A DNA stretch of 64,000 nt, from positions 1 to 64,000 of the forward strand of contig JBAKBP010007901.1 in NCBI GenBank assembly GCA_037953745.1, in the 5' to 3' direction. Both the position numbers and the translations under genes were made by a program. This document shows, piece after piece, positions 19,682 to 30,416 of this stretch (position 1 is its first letter; the number at the start of each line of letters is the position of its first letter). Source of the stretch: Lithodes maja. Its lineage: Eukaryota > Arthropoda > Malacostraca > Decapoda > Lithodidae. The notes below the pieces were generated by a model. The model was given only the letters and a program-made list of their open reading frames with translations. It was not told the DNA's origin and made no database searches.

Positions 19682-22255
19682 TGAAATTGGGATGAAGAAG
19701 AAACCACCCCTAACCACATCAAAACAGAAATCAACCAAAAACTCCAACAACTCAACGAACAACACAGACGACAAACAGAGAACACTACCATCCAAAAATT
19801 CTCCCGTCTATATGGTGGAAACATAAAACTTCCCAAGCCAACAAAAGGATATATTAAGCTCACCAACACCACCCTAACGCCGGACCAAGAAGACCTCCTG
19901 AACAAAGGCTTAAATTGCCACTACATTTCCAAGCCGGGACCCCACCGAAAACGCCTTGAAATTGAAGTCCTACTGGATGACATCCTACGATTCCAGAAAG
20001 ACAGCAAGATCACCACCACCCCAGCCCTACAACCCACCCTACTAGCAGAAGCCGCCAAAACCAGGGGATCCCACCAAAGCAAGCTCCTCAACAAACACCA
20101 CTTCAAAGCCGCTAAACAACTTAAAGAGAACCCCAACATCATCATCCGACGAGCTGATAAGGCCTCCTGCCTTGTGATACACGGAAAAGAAGAATACCTA
20201 CGGAAAATGGACGATATTCTTAGTGATAAAACCAAAATTCAAAAGGATCACTCGCAACCCTACTGACGAAATAAAAAGGAAAGCCAACACCACCATCACT
20301 GCTATCAACGCCAAAGCCGATGGCGTACACCTGAAGAAACTCATCGGCGAATTCACCCCAGGTTATGCTTACGGTACTATAAAAACCCACAAACCCGGGA
20401 ACCCCCTCCGCCCCATCATATCACAGATCCCTACTGCTACCTACCAGACTGCCAAGGCCCTGAACAAACTCCTCACCCCTTTTGTTCCTCGGCAATAAAC
20501 CTCAATTCTGCTTATGACTTCCTAGAAATTCTACGAGATGCCCCCCCAGCTAACGACCACATCATCGCCTCCCTCGACGTAGAGAGTTTGTTTACCAACG
20601 TGCCCGTTGACAAGACCATAGATTTTATCCTACGTCGAGTTTACCACTGCCCTAATACGCCCCCCCTGGACATCCCGGAGAAGGCCCTGAAGACGCTCTT
20701 GGAACTATGTACCAAGGAGTCCCCTTTCCTCTGCCCCCGCGGGAATATGTACCAGCAAATCGACGGTGTAGCGATGGGAAGCCCCCTGGGGGTCCTGTTC
20801 GCCAATTTCTTCATGGGAACTATCGAAAAGGAACTCCTGGCTGCCCACCGGCCCACTGTCTACTGCAGGTACATCGATGATATCTTCGTACGGGTGAAGG
20901 ACCTGGGCGAACTCAGGGACCTCCAGCAGCGCTTCATGGCCACCTCCGGACTCAACTTCACATACGAAGAAACCACCGATGGACATCTACCCTTCCTCGA
21001 CATCCTTGTCTCCCTCCACGACCACGGCTTCAAAACTACAGTGTACACCAAACCTACTAACAATGGCCAATGTCTTAATGGGGAAAGTGAATGCCCTAAA
21101 CGATACCATCAGTCCACCATCGCCGCCTATGTCAGGAGAGCCCTCACCCATTGCACCACCTGGAATGACACACACAATGAACTGGAAAGGCTCACCCAGG
21201 TCCTAGTCAACAATGGGTATTCCAACACTGACGTCACCAATGCCATCAACCACCACCTAGAAAAATGGTACAAACAAGACCCCCCTAGCACCAACCCGGC
21301 CAATGACATTACATTTTTCTACAGAAACTACATGTCTTCCGACCACACAACAGACGAATCCATTATGAAAGAAATAATTCACAAAAATTTCCTCCCCACC
21401 AACCCTGACAATAAAATAAAACTCATTATTTGCTACAAATTTCCTAAGACCTCCAACCTTGTCCTCCGTAACTGCCCCATTTCCACCAACCAACCGAAAG
21501 ACGATCATGTGATATACCAGCATATTTGCACCTCTGGGGACTGTGGACTCCTATCCTATGTTGGAATGACACAGACTCGCCTTTCCCGTCGGCTAACCCT
21601 CCACCTTCAATCTGGCGCTATAAAAGATCACTATCAAGCCTCCTACCATCTTGCCCTAACTCGCGCCGACCTAGACAAACAAACCACCATACTCGACAAA
21701 GAATCAGACCCCAGAAGACTAGCTATTTTAGAAGCTCTATACATCCAAACACTCAACCCCAGCATCAACAACCAAACACAAGACCTTCAAATTCTTCCTT
21801 CAGGCAAGCGCTACAGGCATACTGCCCCCCTTCCTGTCGCCCCGTGCCCCCCTCCCTTACGCTTCCGTGCTCAGCACACAACTGACAACACCAACCAATC
21901 ACAGCCACCCACAGCCAACAACCAACCACCGATAAGATTTAGTGCCCGTCTCGCGAATAGACTGCCTTCCACCAATGAACAGCCACCACACACCCAGTAG
22001 CTCCGCCCACCTCCCTATTCTTGATCCTCAAATTTTGTATAAATATGATGCTTTGTCCCTATTCTAATCATTACCTCTCCATTCCCTGAAGATGCAAGAT
22101 GTTTACTTGTGAAACGTTGGATCTACCATGAATTTTGCTAACCTGTTGTACCTCATCTCTGAACCCCAGAGGAAAATTGTTAGAACTATTGAAAGCTGTA
22201 ACAATAAAATCCTGAATGCTGAAACTGCTATTGCTTTTAACCTTGTCTGTTTAAA
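19682..22255 (+). mobile_element. Penelope-like element, longer copy
   Basis: It contains RT followed by a GIY-YIG endonuclease, the defining layout of the Penelope group. The coding region is in three frames (about 19691-20266, 20223-20498, 20489-22000). The 3' part after the stop has a conserved non-coding tail shared with the inverted copy, ending near GTCTGTTTAAAAG before an (AT)n tract. Confidence 0.88.
19691..22000 (+). pseudogene. Penelope-type reverse transcriptase / GIY-YIG endonuclease, frameshifted
   Basis: The first piece carries the N-terminal region with the RRADK block near 20150. A frameshift near 20220-20266 leads to a piece with the YGTIKTHKPGNPLRPI motif, and a second frameshift near 20490 leads to the 470-residue C-terminal part (20588-22000). 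In that part RT motifs include GVAMGSPLG at 60-68 and YIDD at 95-98. A CxxxxC pair (C314, C319) precedes the GIY-YIG nuclease, whose core is about 309-390. RT and nuclease catalytic motifs look intact but the frame breaks make the copy inactive. The protein would copy RNA at a nicked or exposed DNA 3' end and cut the target. Confidence 0.88.
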
Positions 22256-22279
22256 AGAGAATATATATATATATATATC

Positions 22280-22325
<46 letters not shown>

Positions 22326-22671
22326 TGTATATATATAAATAAAAAAAAAAATATAATAATAATATAAATACTCAATTATGGGCCTTGGGCTTGCTCAGGA
22401 CCTTGGGGCTGATCTGCTAGACACCCTGGGGAACAGGAATAACAAAACAAATATATACAGTATATATATATATATAAAATAAATAAAATAAACATAAATA
22501 AAATAAAATAAATAAAATAAAATAAATAAAAACTAATAAATCAAATATATAAATATTTAAATAAAATACAAAATATAATAATAATATAAATACTCGATTA
22601 TGGGCCTTGGGCTTGCTCGGGACCGTGGGGCTGTTATATACTGTATACAGGCTATATATAATATATATATA
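22256..22671. repeat. AT/AAAT-rich simple repeats with a duplicated 45-bp block
   Basis: (AT)n at 22258-22335 and an A/T-rich tract at 22450-22570. A block containing ATTATGGGCCTTGGGCTTGC occurs at about 22376 and again at about 22597, with three or four substitutions. No gene is visible. Confidence 0.8.
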
Positions 22672-22933
22672 CAGTACTCGCGGTTGAAAGTGTCGGCGAC
22701 ACTTGAAGCACGGGATTTCTGGTAACAGATGTTTCGAGGCATAAAAATTGCGAGAGTGTGGCGAATCGTATGTCTGGCAACTCTGCCAGGTACAGGCATC
22801 TCCTTGAAGGAGCATAAGCACATCAGTTGAGAGGCGACCGTGGTGACGACTGGATGTACGTCGGTGATAGGGCCGAGTTTTTCAGCCATCTTGCCCATAC
22901 CGGAGGTACTATACCCACCCTCTCGCCAGTGTT

Positions 22934-23098
22934 ATGGCTTCCAAACCTCATTTAACCACATCCCAGATTGAGGTTATAAAGGCCCTTCACATTGAACATA
23001 AAACAACCAAAGAAATTAGTGTGCATACGGGAATAAACGTTCGTACTGTACAACGGTGGGTGAAGAAGGTACGAGCAGCTGGCCAGGGCACCACGCCT
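22934..23098 (+). pseudogene. Tc1/mariner transposase N-terminal helix-turn-helix fragment, left arm
   Basis: The start codon ATGGCTTCC opens about 55 residues that contain a homeodomain-like HTH (SQIEVIKALHIEHKTTKEIS...RTVQRWVKK). This is the DNA-binding part that recognises the TIR. The frame then enters the loop in the wrong orientation and stops. The right arm has lost the same ATG (AAG instead). Confidence 0.8.
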
Positions 23099-23415
23099 GG
23101 TGCGTACGTATGGCAACATTTGACAGCAGCAGCGGATTATTTTGCTTTATATGTGTAGCATTAAGGGTTGGATTAGCTTCCAGCTGCCTCTTGATAATAT
23201 GCAGGGTCCGGGGCCCCAGCAATGGGTTTTTTCCTGGCCTCTTCTTGTGTGTTGGCGTGGTGCCCTGGCCAGCTGCTCGTACCTTCTTTACCCACCGTTG
23301 TACAGTACGAACGTTTATTCCTGTATGCACACTGATTTCTTTGGTTGTTTTATGTTCAATGTGAAGGGCCTTTATAACCTCAATCTGGGATGTGGTTAAA
23401 TGAGGTTTGGAAGAC
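23016..23415 (-). pseudogene. Tc1/mariner transposase fragment, right arm plus loop
   Basis: Read from the right arm, the minus strand encodes the first HTH, a basic linker (KKRPGK) and a second HTH-like segment (LHIIKRQLEANPTLNATHIK) in the loop, as in the paired-type DNA-binding region of Tc1 transposases. It then runs into the left arm backwards. No catalytic domain. Confidence 0.75.
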
Positions 23416-23680
23416 TTAACACTGGTGAGAGGGTGGGTATAGTACCTCCAGTATGGGCAAGATGGCTGAAAAACTCGGCCCTATCACCGACGTACATCCA
23501 GTCGTCACCACGGTCGCCTCTCAACTGATGTGCTTATGCTTCTCAAGGAGATGCCTGTACCTGGCAGAGTTGCCAGACATACGATTCGCCACACTCTCGC
23601 AATTTTTATGCCACGAAACATCTATTACCAGAAATCCCGTGCTTCAAGTGTCGCCGACACTTTCAACCGCGAGTACTGTA

Positions 23681-24340
23681 TATATATATAATTATAATAA
23701 TATACTGTAATATAACTAAAATTCCATAGAGTACTTACCATACTTCCTGTAAGCATTCCTGTGACATCTTCGTGATTATAATGTATTTATTTCGTAGGCA
23801 GTATTTATTGATAAATATATTTGTCTTTCAAGCAAAAAATAGTGTAAAGTTATCAATGATACCTAGACAAAACTGCATCAATACTCAAGGGGTTAACCAA
23901 GATTCACTCCCCTCAGTCACCAAAAGTCACAAGTAACATCTTATATACATATGTAGTTCGAATTATTCACTAAACACTTTCACTGGGTAGATGAAATAAT
24001 CCATAATTGCCTGCCTATAGCTAGGCATGGTGGGCCAGAGGGAGGGAGCCTAGAATTTAAAGGGCCGGGACCCTGCCTCACAGTCTGGGGGCCGGGAAAC
24101 TACTGACTTTACAGAGGCCCGCGCTCCTCAGAGAGGGACGCTATGGGGTTGCTAGATACTTCCTTTTGTAACTTACTGATGCCTAACTTACCAGTCCAAA
24201 TTGAGTCAAAATCGAGTCATAAACTTATTTTTGGCGAATATTTCTAACTTACAGGTGGCATTATGACGCGATTGCGTCATACGAGCACTCTTGGAGGGGT
24301 GGCGTTATGACGCGATCGCATCCTATAGATGCGGGAGGGT
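23681..24340. other. Unassigned sequence; right end resembles a TTAA element terminus
   Basis: No ORF. The last 180 bp hold the motif TTTTTGGCGAATATTT, two hairpins built on TGACGCGATTGCGTCA and TGACGCGATCGCATC, and end GGGAGGGTTAA. The TTAA element ending at 48843 has the same order: the same motif, two repeated hairpins, then GGGTTAA. Confidence 0.45.
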
Positions 24341-24836
24341 TAATATGATGCAGAGACATAGTGGTTTGTAGTGAAATATGGTGCTAATTATATAAACTTG
24401 GTCTTAATATGATGCAGAGTCATAGTAGTTTGTAGTGAAATATGATGCTAATTATATAAACTTGGTCTTAATATGATGCAGAGACATAGTAGTTTGTAGT
24501 GAAATATGGTGCTAATTATATAAACTTGGTCTTAATATGATGCAGAGACATAGTGGTTTGTAGTGAAATATGGTGCTAATTATATAAACTTGGTCTTAAT
24601 ATGATGCAGAAACATAGTGGTTTGTAGTGAAATATGGTGCTAATTATATAAACTTGGTCTTAATATGATGCAGAGACATAGTGGTTTGTAGTGAAATATG
24701 GGGCTAATTATATAAACTTGGTCTTAATATGATGCAGAGACATAGTAGTTTCATATTGGTCCATTAAGTATTAACAAATTAGTTGCCAAAGGATTCAATT
24801 TATCGTCAGGTGAACAGAAACAGAGTATAGTTTGTC
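24341..24836 (+). repeat. 64-bp tandem repeat (about 6 copies) inside an R5 short element
   Basis: The unit begins TAATATGATGCAGAGACATA and repeats every 64 bp (starts at 24341, 24405, 24469 and so on). The right end carries the R5 inverted terminus near 24792-24831 (CAATTTATCGTCAGGTGAAC); the left terminus is missing. Single-unit R5 copies occur at 26458 and 32890, and a 16-copy inverted array lies at 43140-44170. Confidence 0.88.
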
Positions 24837-24912
24837 CACATGTAGACATAGCTCCTGAAGATCATGTATAGTTCCTAGATTATTGTTGTTATAGCTATGC
24901 CGTATATATTAA

Positions 24913-25250
24913 GGGGAGATGGTTGTTTGTTCTGGCTACCCTTTTCCCTCATGTTTAGCCCCATTAGTTTTGAGATTTAAAGTGGTTCGTCCCGTTACTT
25001 TGGCGATTTTACGACCTTTCACCCCATTTCTTTGTCAATATTAAAACCTGTCGTACCATTTAGGTGTCGATTTTTTCCCTGGCGAGCGATAGCGAACCTG
25101 TAATATAATGGTAACCGGCCTCTGGCCGGGACATTTTTCTATTGAAAAATGTACAAACTTGTCTTGAAGGAGGGTCTTGGGATGTTGTATTGTTTTTAAG
25201 GGAGCCAACCTCGCTTTTTTTTCTCTTTCTCTCCCTCTCTCTTTGGATTG
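24913..25250 (+). repeat. Dispersed TTAA-flanked repeat R1, partial
   Basis: R1 begins after TTAA with GGGGAGATGG and carries the core CTGGCGAGCGATAGCGAACC near 25078-25097. Complete R1 copies, each bounded by TTAA on both sides, are about 275-385 bp. This copy runs into a foldback segment. Confidence 0.75.
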
Positions 25251-25545
25251 TATCCATTCGGCCCCATTCATCCTACTGTTTCAATAGTTTCAATAGTTTC
25301 CTGGCGAGTGGTAGCGAGCCAGTATATACAGTATATACAGTATATTTTTGTTTTACAGCAAGCTAAATTTGGAAAAAAAAATCGATACATTTTTTTTTAG
25401 GCGAAGCCGGATTTCTCCATACAATGCGGAAAAAATCGACACCTGGGTGGGGATAAATGTCTTAAAACAGTTGACTGAACGGGGCCAAATGGATACAAGT
25501 CAGAGAAAGAGAGAACAGGAGAGAAATATAAAAAAGGCAGGTGAC
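25196..25545. repeat. Foldback segment within R1
   Basis: 25196-25320 and 25370-25545 are inverted, imperfect copies (GGGCCAAATGGATAC on one side, GTATCCATTCGGCCCC on the other) separated by a short TATACAGTATA-rich loop. The same structure occurs at 35600-35900. Confidence 0.65.
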
Positions 25546-25654
25546 CCCCCTTAACCTTGATGGAGGTCTAGGGAGGAATAAACAACAAATACTAAATGCA
25601 ATAAAATGATAAGTAAATAAGCCAATAAATACACCCAGCCCCCTTAAGTTTGAT

Positions 25655-25796
25655 TAATAAAACCGATAACCTGAGATAAAGGAATCCTGTGGTCAAAGTT
25701 TGTGTTGTTGATAATCAGATGTGCGGCTGACCTCTCTGGAGCGGTGTGAACCCTGGAGCCTCAGTCCAGGGTTCGAACCACTAGCTCACATGAAGA
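25655..25796 (+). repeat. Dispersed repeat R4 with 10-bp hairpin
   Basis: It contains GAACCCTGGA-GCCTCAG-TCCAGGGTTC, a perfect 10-bp stem with a 7-nt loop, followed by CGAACCACTAGCTCAC. GGTTCGAACC resembles a Pol III B box, but I see no convincing A box. Other copies: 28755-28821 plus 32020-32095 (split by a LINE), 36540-36572 plus 39926-40045 (split by a LINE), and 42170-42310. Confidence 0.75.
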
Positions 25797-25938
25797 TTGA
25801 GTGCCATCTTGTATTATTATTTCGTCCACATTATTATTATTAGTGTTGTTATTATTATTATGTTTATCATTATTTTTATTATTATTTGTATTATTATTAT
25901 TATTATTATTTATTGGTATATTTGTATTGCTATCATAC

Positions 25939-25974
<36 letters not shown>

Positions 25975-26100
25975 ATTATTAATTATATGATATTAATGAT
26001 TATTATTGTAATATTTGTATTATTATTTGTGTTATTATTGTTGTCACTTGTATTATTATTATATCTGTGGACCCGAGGGATGATACAATTATTACTATAG
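25797..26100. repeat. (TTA)n and (CTA)n microsatellite
   Basis: Trinucleotide-rich tract, mostly ATT with a CTA run near 25942-25972. The Ile/Leu-rich open frames across it are artefacts. Confidence 0.92.
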
Positions 26101-26457
26101 TCCGTTCATTATAGGTAGGCCACAAATCTTGACCACTAACCTCTATAACTCATAAACCACTACAGTAATCCAGCTAATATGTCTACCATTTGGGAAGGGA
26201 ATAGGTGTGGACATTTACAGGCCATATGCTCAAGCCCTTTTTGAGTTACAGAAGACAGAGGTCAACCTTTCTGGCCTACTTAGAACGGATAGACTATAGT
26301 AGTACAACCACAATGGGGAGAGCCTTCTGTTTGCTATCCTTACCTTCCCCTTAGTAGCACAGTTTGTTATAATTAAGTTCAGACTGCCTAGTAGGGACCG
26401 CAAGGTCTTTGCAGTCTGTGTATCTATGTAAGTCTGTGATTGTTCCTATGGAAAATA
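26101..26457 (+). repeat. Left flank shared with R5 copies
   Basis: Non-coding. About 26270-26457 (CAATGGGGAGAGCCTTCTGT and onward) reappears inverted at 41630-41800 next to another R5 copy, so the repeat unit is larger than the short element alone. Confidence 0.65.
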
Positions 26458-26680
26458 CACTATACTCTGTTTCTTTTTAACTGACGGTAAATTGCAAAGT
26501 TCCCATCAAGAATTCTCAGTTATTTTGAATATTTTGTAGTGAAATGCGGTGGTAATTATATAAACTTGGTCTAAATATGAAGCAGAGACATGGTAGTTTC
26601 TTATTTTCCCGTTAGTTATCGATAAATCAGTTGTTAAGGGATTCAATTTACCGCCAGATGAAATGAAACCGATTATAGTT
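26458..26680 (+). repeat. R5 short inverted-repeat element, single-unit copy
   Basis: Termini near 26460-26493 and 26644-26678 are inverted (ACTGACGGTAAATTGCAAAG against CAATTTACCGCCAGATGAAA). Between them is one copy of the 64-bp unit that is tandemly amplified at 24341 and 43140. Confidence 0.8.
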
Positions 26681-26704
26681 TGCTGCCTGACCAACTTACT
26701 ACAT

Positions 26705-27553
26705 TAACCCCTTCAGCGCCATGACGTCATTCTCATATTTCTGTACTTACCTTAAGGGGAGAGAGACCGTTTTTTCTGGATCCCCTTCTCCCTAATGTAA
26801 AGCCCTCCCCCCCCCCCCCCCGCCCCCTAGTTTTGAGATTATAAGACGTTCGGCTTATTAGTTTGGCGATTATAGCACCTTTCGCTCCATGGTGTTGTCA
26901 ATTTTAAGACCTTTCTTGCATTTAGGTGTCGATTATTTCCTGGCGAGCGATAGCGAGCCTGCAATTTTAAGAGGAACCGGCCTTCGGCCGGGATATTTTT
27001 CTACCGAAAAATGTACACATTAATCTTGAAGGGGGGTCTAGGTTTTTTTTCCAAGCTTGATGGAAGTTTAGGGAGGAAACTAAAAATGAAAAAAATTGAA
27101 TAAATAAATTAATAGACCAAATAAACGGCCAGTCTCCCCTTAACACGCTTGTCATTTGCATATAATTTGCATCAAGGACTTAAAGGGGTGAATACGATCT
27201 CAATAAACCCCCACATAACATAAGTCCTTCCTAAGCTGCCTAAAATCGTCTACTGGTCACCGTAATATTGGGGTCAAGCGGTTAATAACCCCTCTGAGGC
27301 TTAAGAGATCCTTCCTTAGCTGCCTAAAATCGTCTACTGGTGACCGTACTATTGGGGTCAAGCGGTTAATTACCCCTCTGAGGCTTAAGAGATCCTTCCT
27401 TAGCTGCCTAAAATCGTCTACTGGTGACCGTAATATTGGGGTCAAGCGGTTAATTACCCCTCTGAGGCTTAAGAGATCCTTCCTAAGCTGCCTAAAATCG
27501 TCTACTGGTGACCGTAATATTGGGGTCCAGCCGCGGCCTCCAACACTGAAGGG
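26705..27553. mobile_element. TTAA-flanked CCCCTTCAG-type MITE with nested R1 and 84-bp array
   Basis: Starts TTAACCCCTTCAGCGCC and ends CACTGAAGGGGTTAA. An R1 copy sits inside at 26756-27139, itself bounded by TTAA (26752-26755 and 27140-27143) with inverted ends GGGGAGA and TCTCCCC. The remaining interior is expanded into an 84-bp tandem array. Confidence 0.65.
27227..27530. repeat. 84-bp tandem array, about 3.6 copies
   Basis: Starts of CTTCCTTAGC recur at 27311, 27395 and 27479, giving an 84-bp period. Each unit holds GCCTAAAATCGTCTACTGGT, a variant of the core AATCGTCTAATGATAGCCAG that also seeds the 31-bp and 73-bp arrays. Two diverged inverted units lie at about 41205-41340. Confidence 0.9.
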
Positions 27554-27800
27554 GTTAACCCTTTCAGTACCGAGGCCGGCCTATTAAGGGGGTTGTACTC
27601 GTTTTTTATGGACCCCCTTCTCCCTCATGTTTACCATATTACTTTTGAGGTTTTAAGACGTTCGTTTCGTTAGTTTGGCGATTTTGAGACCTTTGGCACC
27701 ATTCTGTTGTCAATATTAAGACCTTTTGTGCCCTTTAGGTATCGATTTTTTGCTGGAGCGAAAGCGAGCCTATAATTTTAGAAGAAACCGGTCTTTGGCC

Positions 27801-27836
<36 letters not shown>

Positions 27837-28412
27837 TAAAATATATTTACAGACCAAAAACAAAGCACTACCCCCTTAACTTTATTGTGGCTACTATTAG
27901 ACGATTTTATTCAGTTTAAAAAAGACCCTCCAGCAATGAACAGGCTTCCAACTATCTCACTTAAGGGGATATGGATCGTTTCCAGGACCCATTTCTCCTT
28001 CGTGTTTAGCCCCATTAGTATTGAGATTTTAAGACGTTCAACCCATTAGGTTGGCGACTCTTAACACCTTTCGCCTTATTTCGTTATCAATTTTAAGACC
28101 TATCGTGCCATTAGGGTGTCGATTTTTCCCTGTCGAGCGATAGCGAGCCTGTAATTATAAGAGGAACTCGGAACTGTTTTCTACCAAAAAAAATTACAAA
28201 TTTATCTTGAGGGGGGTCTAAGGGGTGTTTTTCTAACTTTGAGGGAGGTAAAGCGAGGAAACTTTTAAACAAATGAATAAATGAATTAATAGACCAAACA
28301 AACAGACACTAGCCCCTTAACCCTTTTTACTACCACAGATCCCTCTTAAGCTGCACAAAATCGTCTAGTTATGGCTAGAATAAAATACAAAATACGTTGC
28401 CGGTACAGAAAT
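27554..28412. repeat. TTAA elements: two R1 copies within CCCTTTCAG-type sequence
   Basis: TTAACCCTTTCAGTACC starts at about 27554. One R1-like copy carries a (TAA)n expansion at 27801-27838. A second R1 at 27965-28316 is bounded by TTAA on both sides. The stretch ends near 28412 with GCCGGTACAGAAATAGTTAA, the inverted terminus of the CTTCTGTACCGGC type. No gene. Confidence 0.6.
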
Positions 28413-28754
28413 AGTTAATATATTAATTATTAACCCCATGAGGATTATGATACCTTGATACAGTTTATGCTGCGGGCTAACATTAGATGATTGTATGCAG
28501 TTTAGGAAGGATCTGTGGGAATGATTTAACTCTCAGTTCCATATACGACCCTTCCAAAGCTGTATATAATCGTCTAATATTAATAATACTACTACTAATA
28601 ATAATAATGATAATAATAGTAATAATAATAATAATATATATAATTAATATAATGTATTATAATTATAAATATTATTATATTTATATATTATTATTTTAGG
28701 AATATTATAAATAATATTAAATCATAATCCAAATAATAACAACAACAATAAAAG
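28413..28754. repeat. Short TTAA-type element fragment and (AAT)n microsatellite
   Basis: Begins TTAACCCCATGAGG and holds the AATCGTCTAATATTA core near 28566. It merges into (AAT)n from about 28578 to 28740. Confidence 0.65.
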
Positions 28755-29096
28755 ATGCGGGAGAACGCCTATGAGTGGTTCGAACCCTGGACTGAGGCTT
28801 CAGGGTTCAGACCGCTCCAGAGGTAGTAGGGGTAGGCAGCCCCGCCCAGGGAAGTACTACCGCCAAGGTTTCGGGAGACTCAGGGAATAGCCTGAATTCC
28901 ATTTTTTCTCCCAGGCCTTGGTAGCTGGATACATATCTTTCTGCCTCACACATCAGGGGTATCAGGAAAACCCTCTTTATATAACATACACATCCAACTT
29001 CACGACATTGCCCTACATTGCTATCCTCTATCCGTAAAACACTACTCTTCCCACTACATATCATACATGTAACACCATACACCTTACCCAATAAAT

Positions 29097-29825
29097 ATGG
29101 CAGTACAATTGTTAAGAGCAAACCTGGTGGTCCCTCGGATATCCACCCCCGGCAGGGTTGGGTCATTGACACAGGGCCCTCCCGGTCGTCATCATGCGAC
29201 TGTGTCAAGAGCATTGCAACGTCCCAAAGCTGCTCGTCGGTGCAGCTTTTTCTTTAGCAATATAAGGGGACTTCACTCTAACATCAATTCTGTACACCAA
29301 TTTCTTCAAGCAGAATCCCCTACTCTCCTTTTGTTGACAGAGACTCAAGTAACATCCACATCTGACACGTCTAGATTTAATTTTCCAGGTTATCAACTGC
29401 TCCAAAATTTCAGACCTAAAGGAGGTGTATGTTGCTTCGCAAAATCTGAAATTGCCCTGGAGGAGGTTACTAGTTTCAATTGTCCCTATTTTGATTATTC
29501 TATATACAAATTAATTTCTGCTGGTAAATTTAAATACATATGTTGCATCTACCGTTCCCCAAATACTCCTCCAGAGCAAAGTCTTTTTGATTCTCTGTCC
29601 TCACAACTCAGTGTCCTCAACTTAAATGCTTCTTCTGAAATCACTGTGTTGGGTGATTTTAATGTCCATAATGTTGAATGGCTCACTCATTCAGCCAGGA
29701 CTGATGATGCTGGTCTTGAATGTGAGCTATTTGCAGACTCATTTAATCTCACTCAACTAGTCAACCAACCCACCCGTGTACCAGATAATCCTAATCATAA
29801 TCCCACCTACTGGATTTATTTTTAA
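29097..29825 (+). pseudogene. LINE apurinic-like endonuclease domain, copy A
   Basis: 242 residues open. Endonuclease motifs are SNIRGLHSN (about 55-63), TETQ (82-85), IYRSPN and LGDFNVHNVEW (about 194-204). The frame is lost at HNPTYWIYF, where copy B reads HNSHLLDLF, because one base is missing near 29803. The catalytic SDH block lies just beyond in another frame (near 29880). The first 50 residues are poorly conserved in character and the true start is uncertain. Confidence 0.85.
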
Positions 29826-30416
29826 CAACCAATTCAGAAAATTATGATGTTACAGTGAGGTCCCCGCTTGGATCTTCTGATCACTGCCTGATACAGGCCA
29901 CCTGTCTATCACCTACCACACCTTCCCACTCTGAACCTGTTTTGGTGACTATACAGTAAAAGATCTAATTCACCTAAATGGTTTGACCATAATTGTGCTA
30001 GAGTAACTGAACAAAAAGCAATAGCCTACAATGCATACACAAGATAAAAAACTCATGAAGCCTTTAATTACTTTAGAAACATCAGAAATCATGCCAAAAC
30101 TGTATTAAACCTAACTAAATCAAACTTTCTCCACAAGCAGGCAAATAAACTTCTAAATAATCCAAATGATAACAAAATATTTTGGCCTACTCTTAACTCA
30201 TTTAAATCCAACTTCACTACTGCTTCATCCATTCCACCATTAAAATCTCCGACTGGCAATCTTGTAAGTGACCTACGAGGTAAAGCTAACCTTCTTGCGG
30301 ATATTTTCTCCACCAACTCAACCTTAGATGAAATAAATCAAGATGTCCCTGTACTTAATTTTAATTCGCCTGAAATTCCCTCACTGAAGATCCACACCAG
30401 ACATGTCAAAACTATT

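Larger units (their letters stand above)
22672..23678. mobile_element. Tc1/mariner-derived snap-back (foldback) element
   Basis: The left arm (22672-23095) and right arm (23256-23678) are inverted copies at roughly 98% identity around a 160-bp loop. Outer ends are CAGTACTCGCGG with TA on both sides, as for Tc1/mariner. Each arm carries the start of a transposase gene; the loop adds a little more coding sequence read from the minus strand. The 3' two thirds of the transposase, including any DDE/D catalytic core, are absent. Confidence 0.9.

Noticed and set aside
25740..25790. tRNA gene or tRNA-derived SINE, from the GGTTCGAACC B-box-like word
   Set aside because: No cloverleaf or A box can be drawn; the word belongs to a simple 10-bp hairpin and is itself palindromic.
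25797..26100. Hydrophobic Leu/Ile-rich ORFs that look like membrane proteins
   Set aside because: Translations of a TTA/ATT microsatellite.
28807..29214. 135-residue minus-strand ORF, repeated at 36484-36969
   Set aside because: It recurs only because the LINE leader is duplicated; it is antisense to the LINE 5' region and has no recognisable domain.
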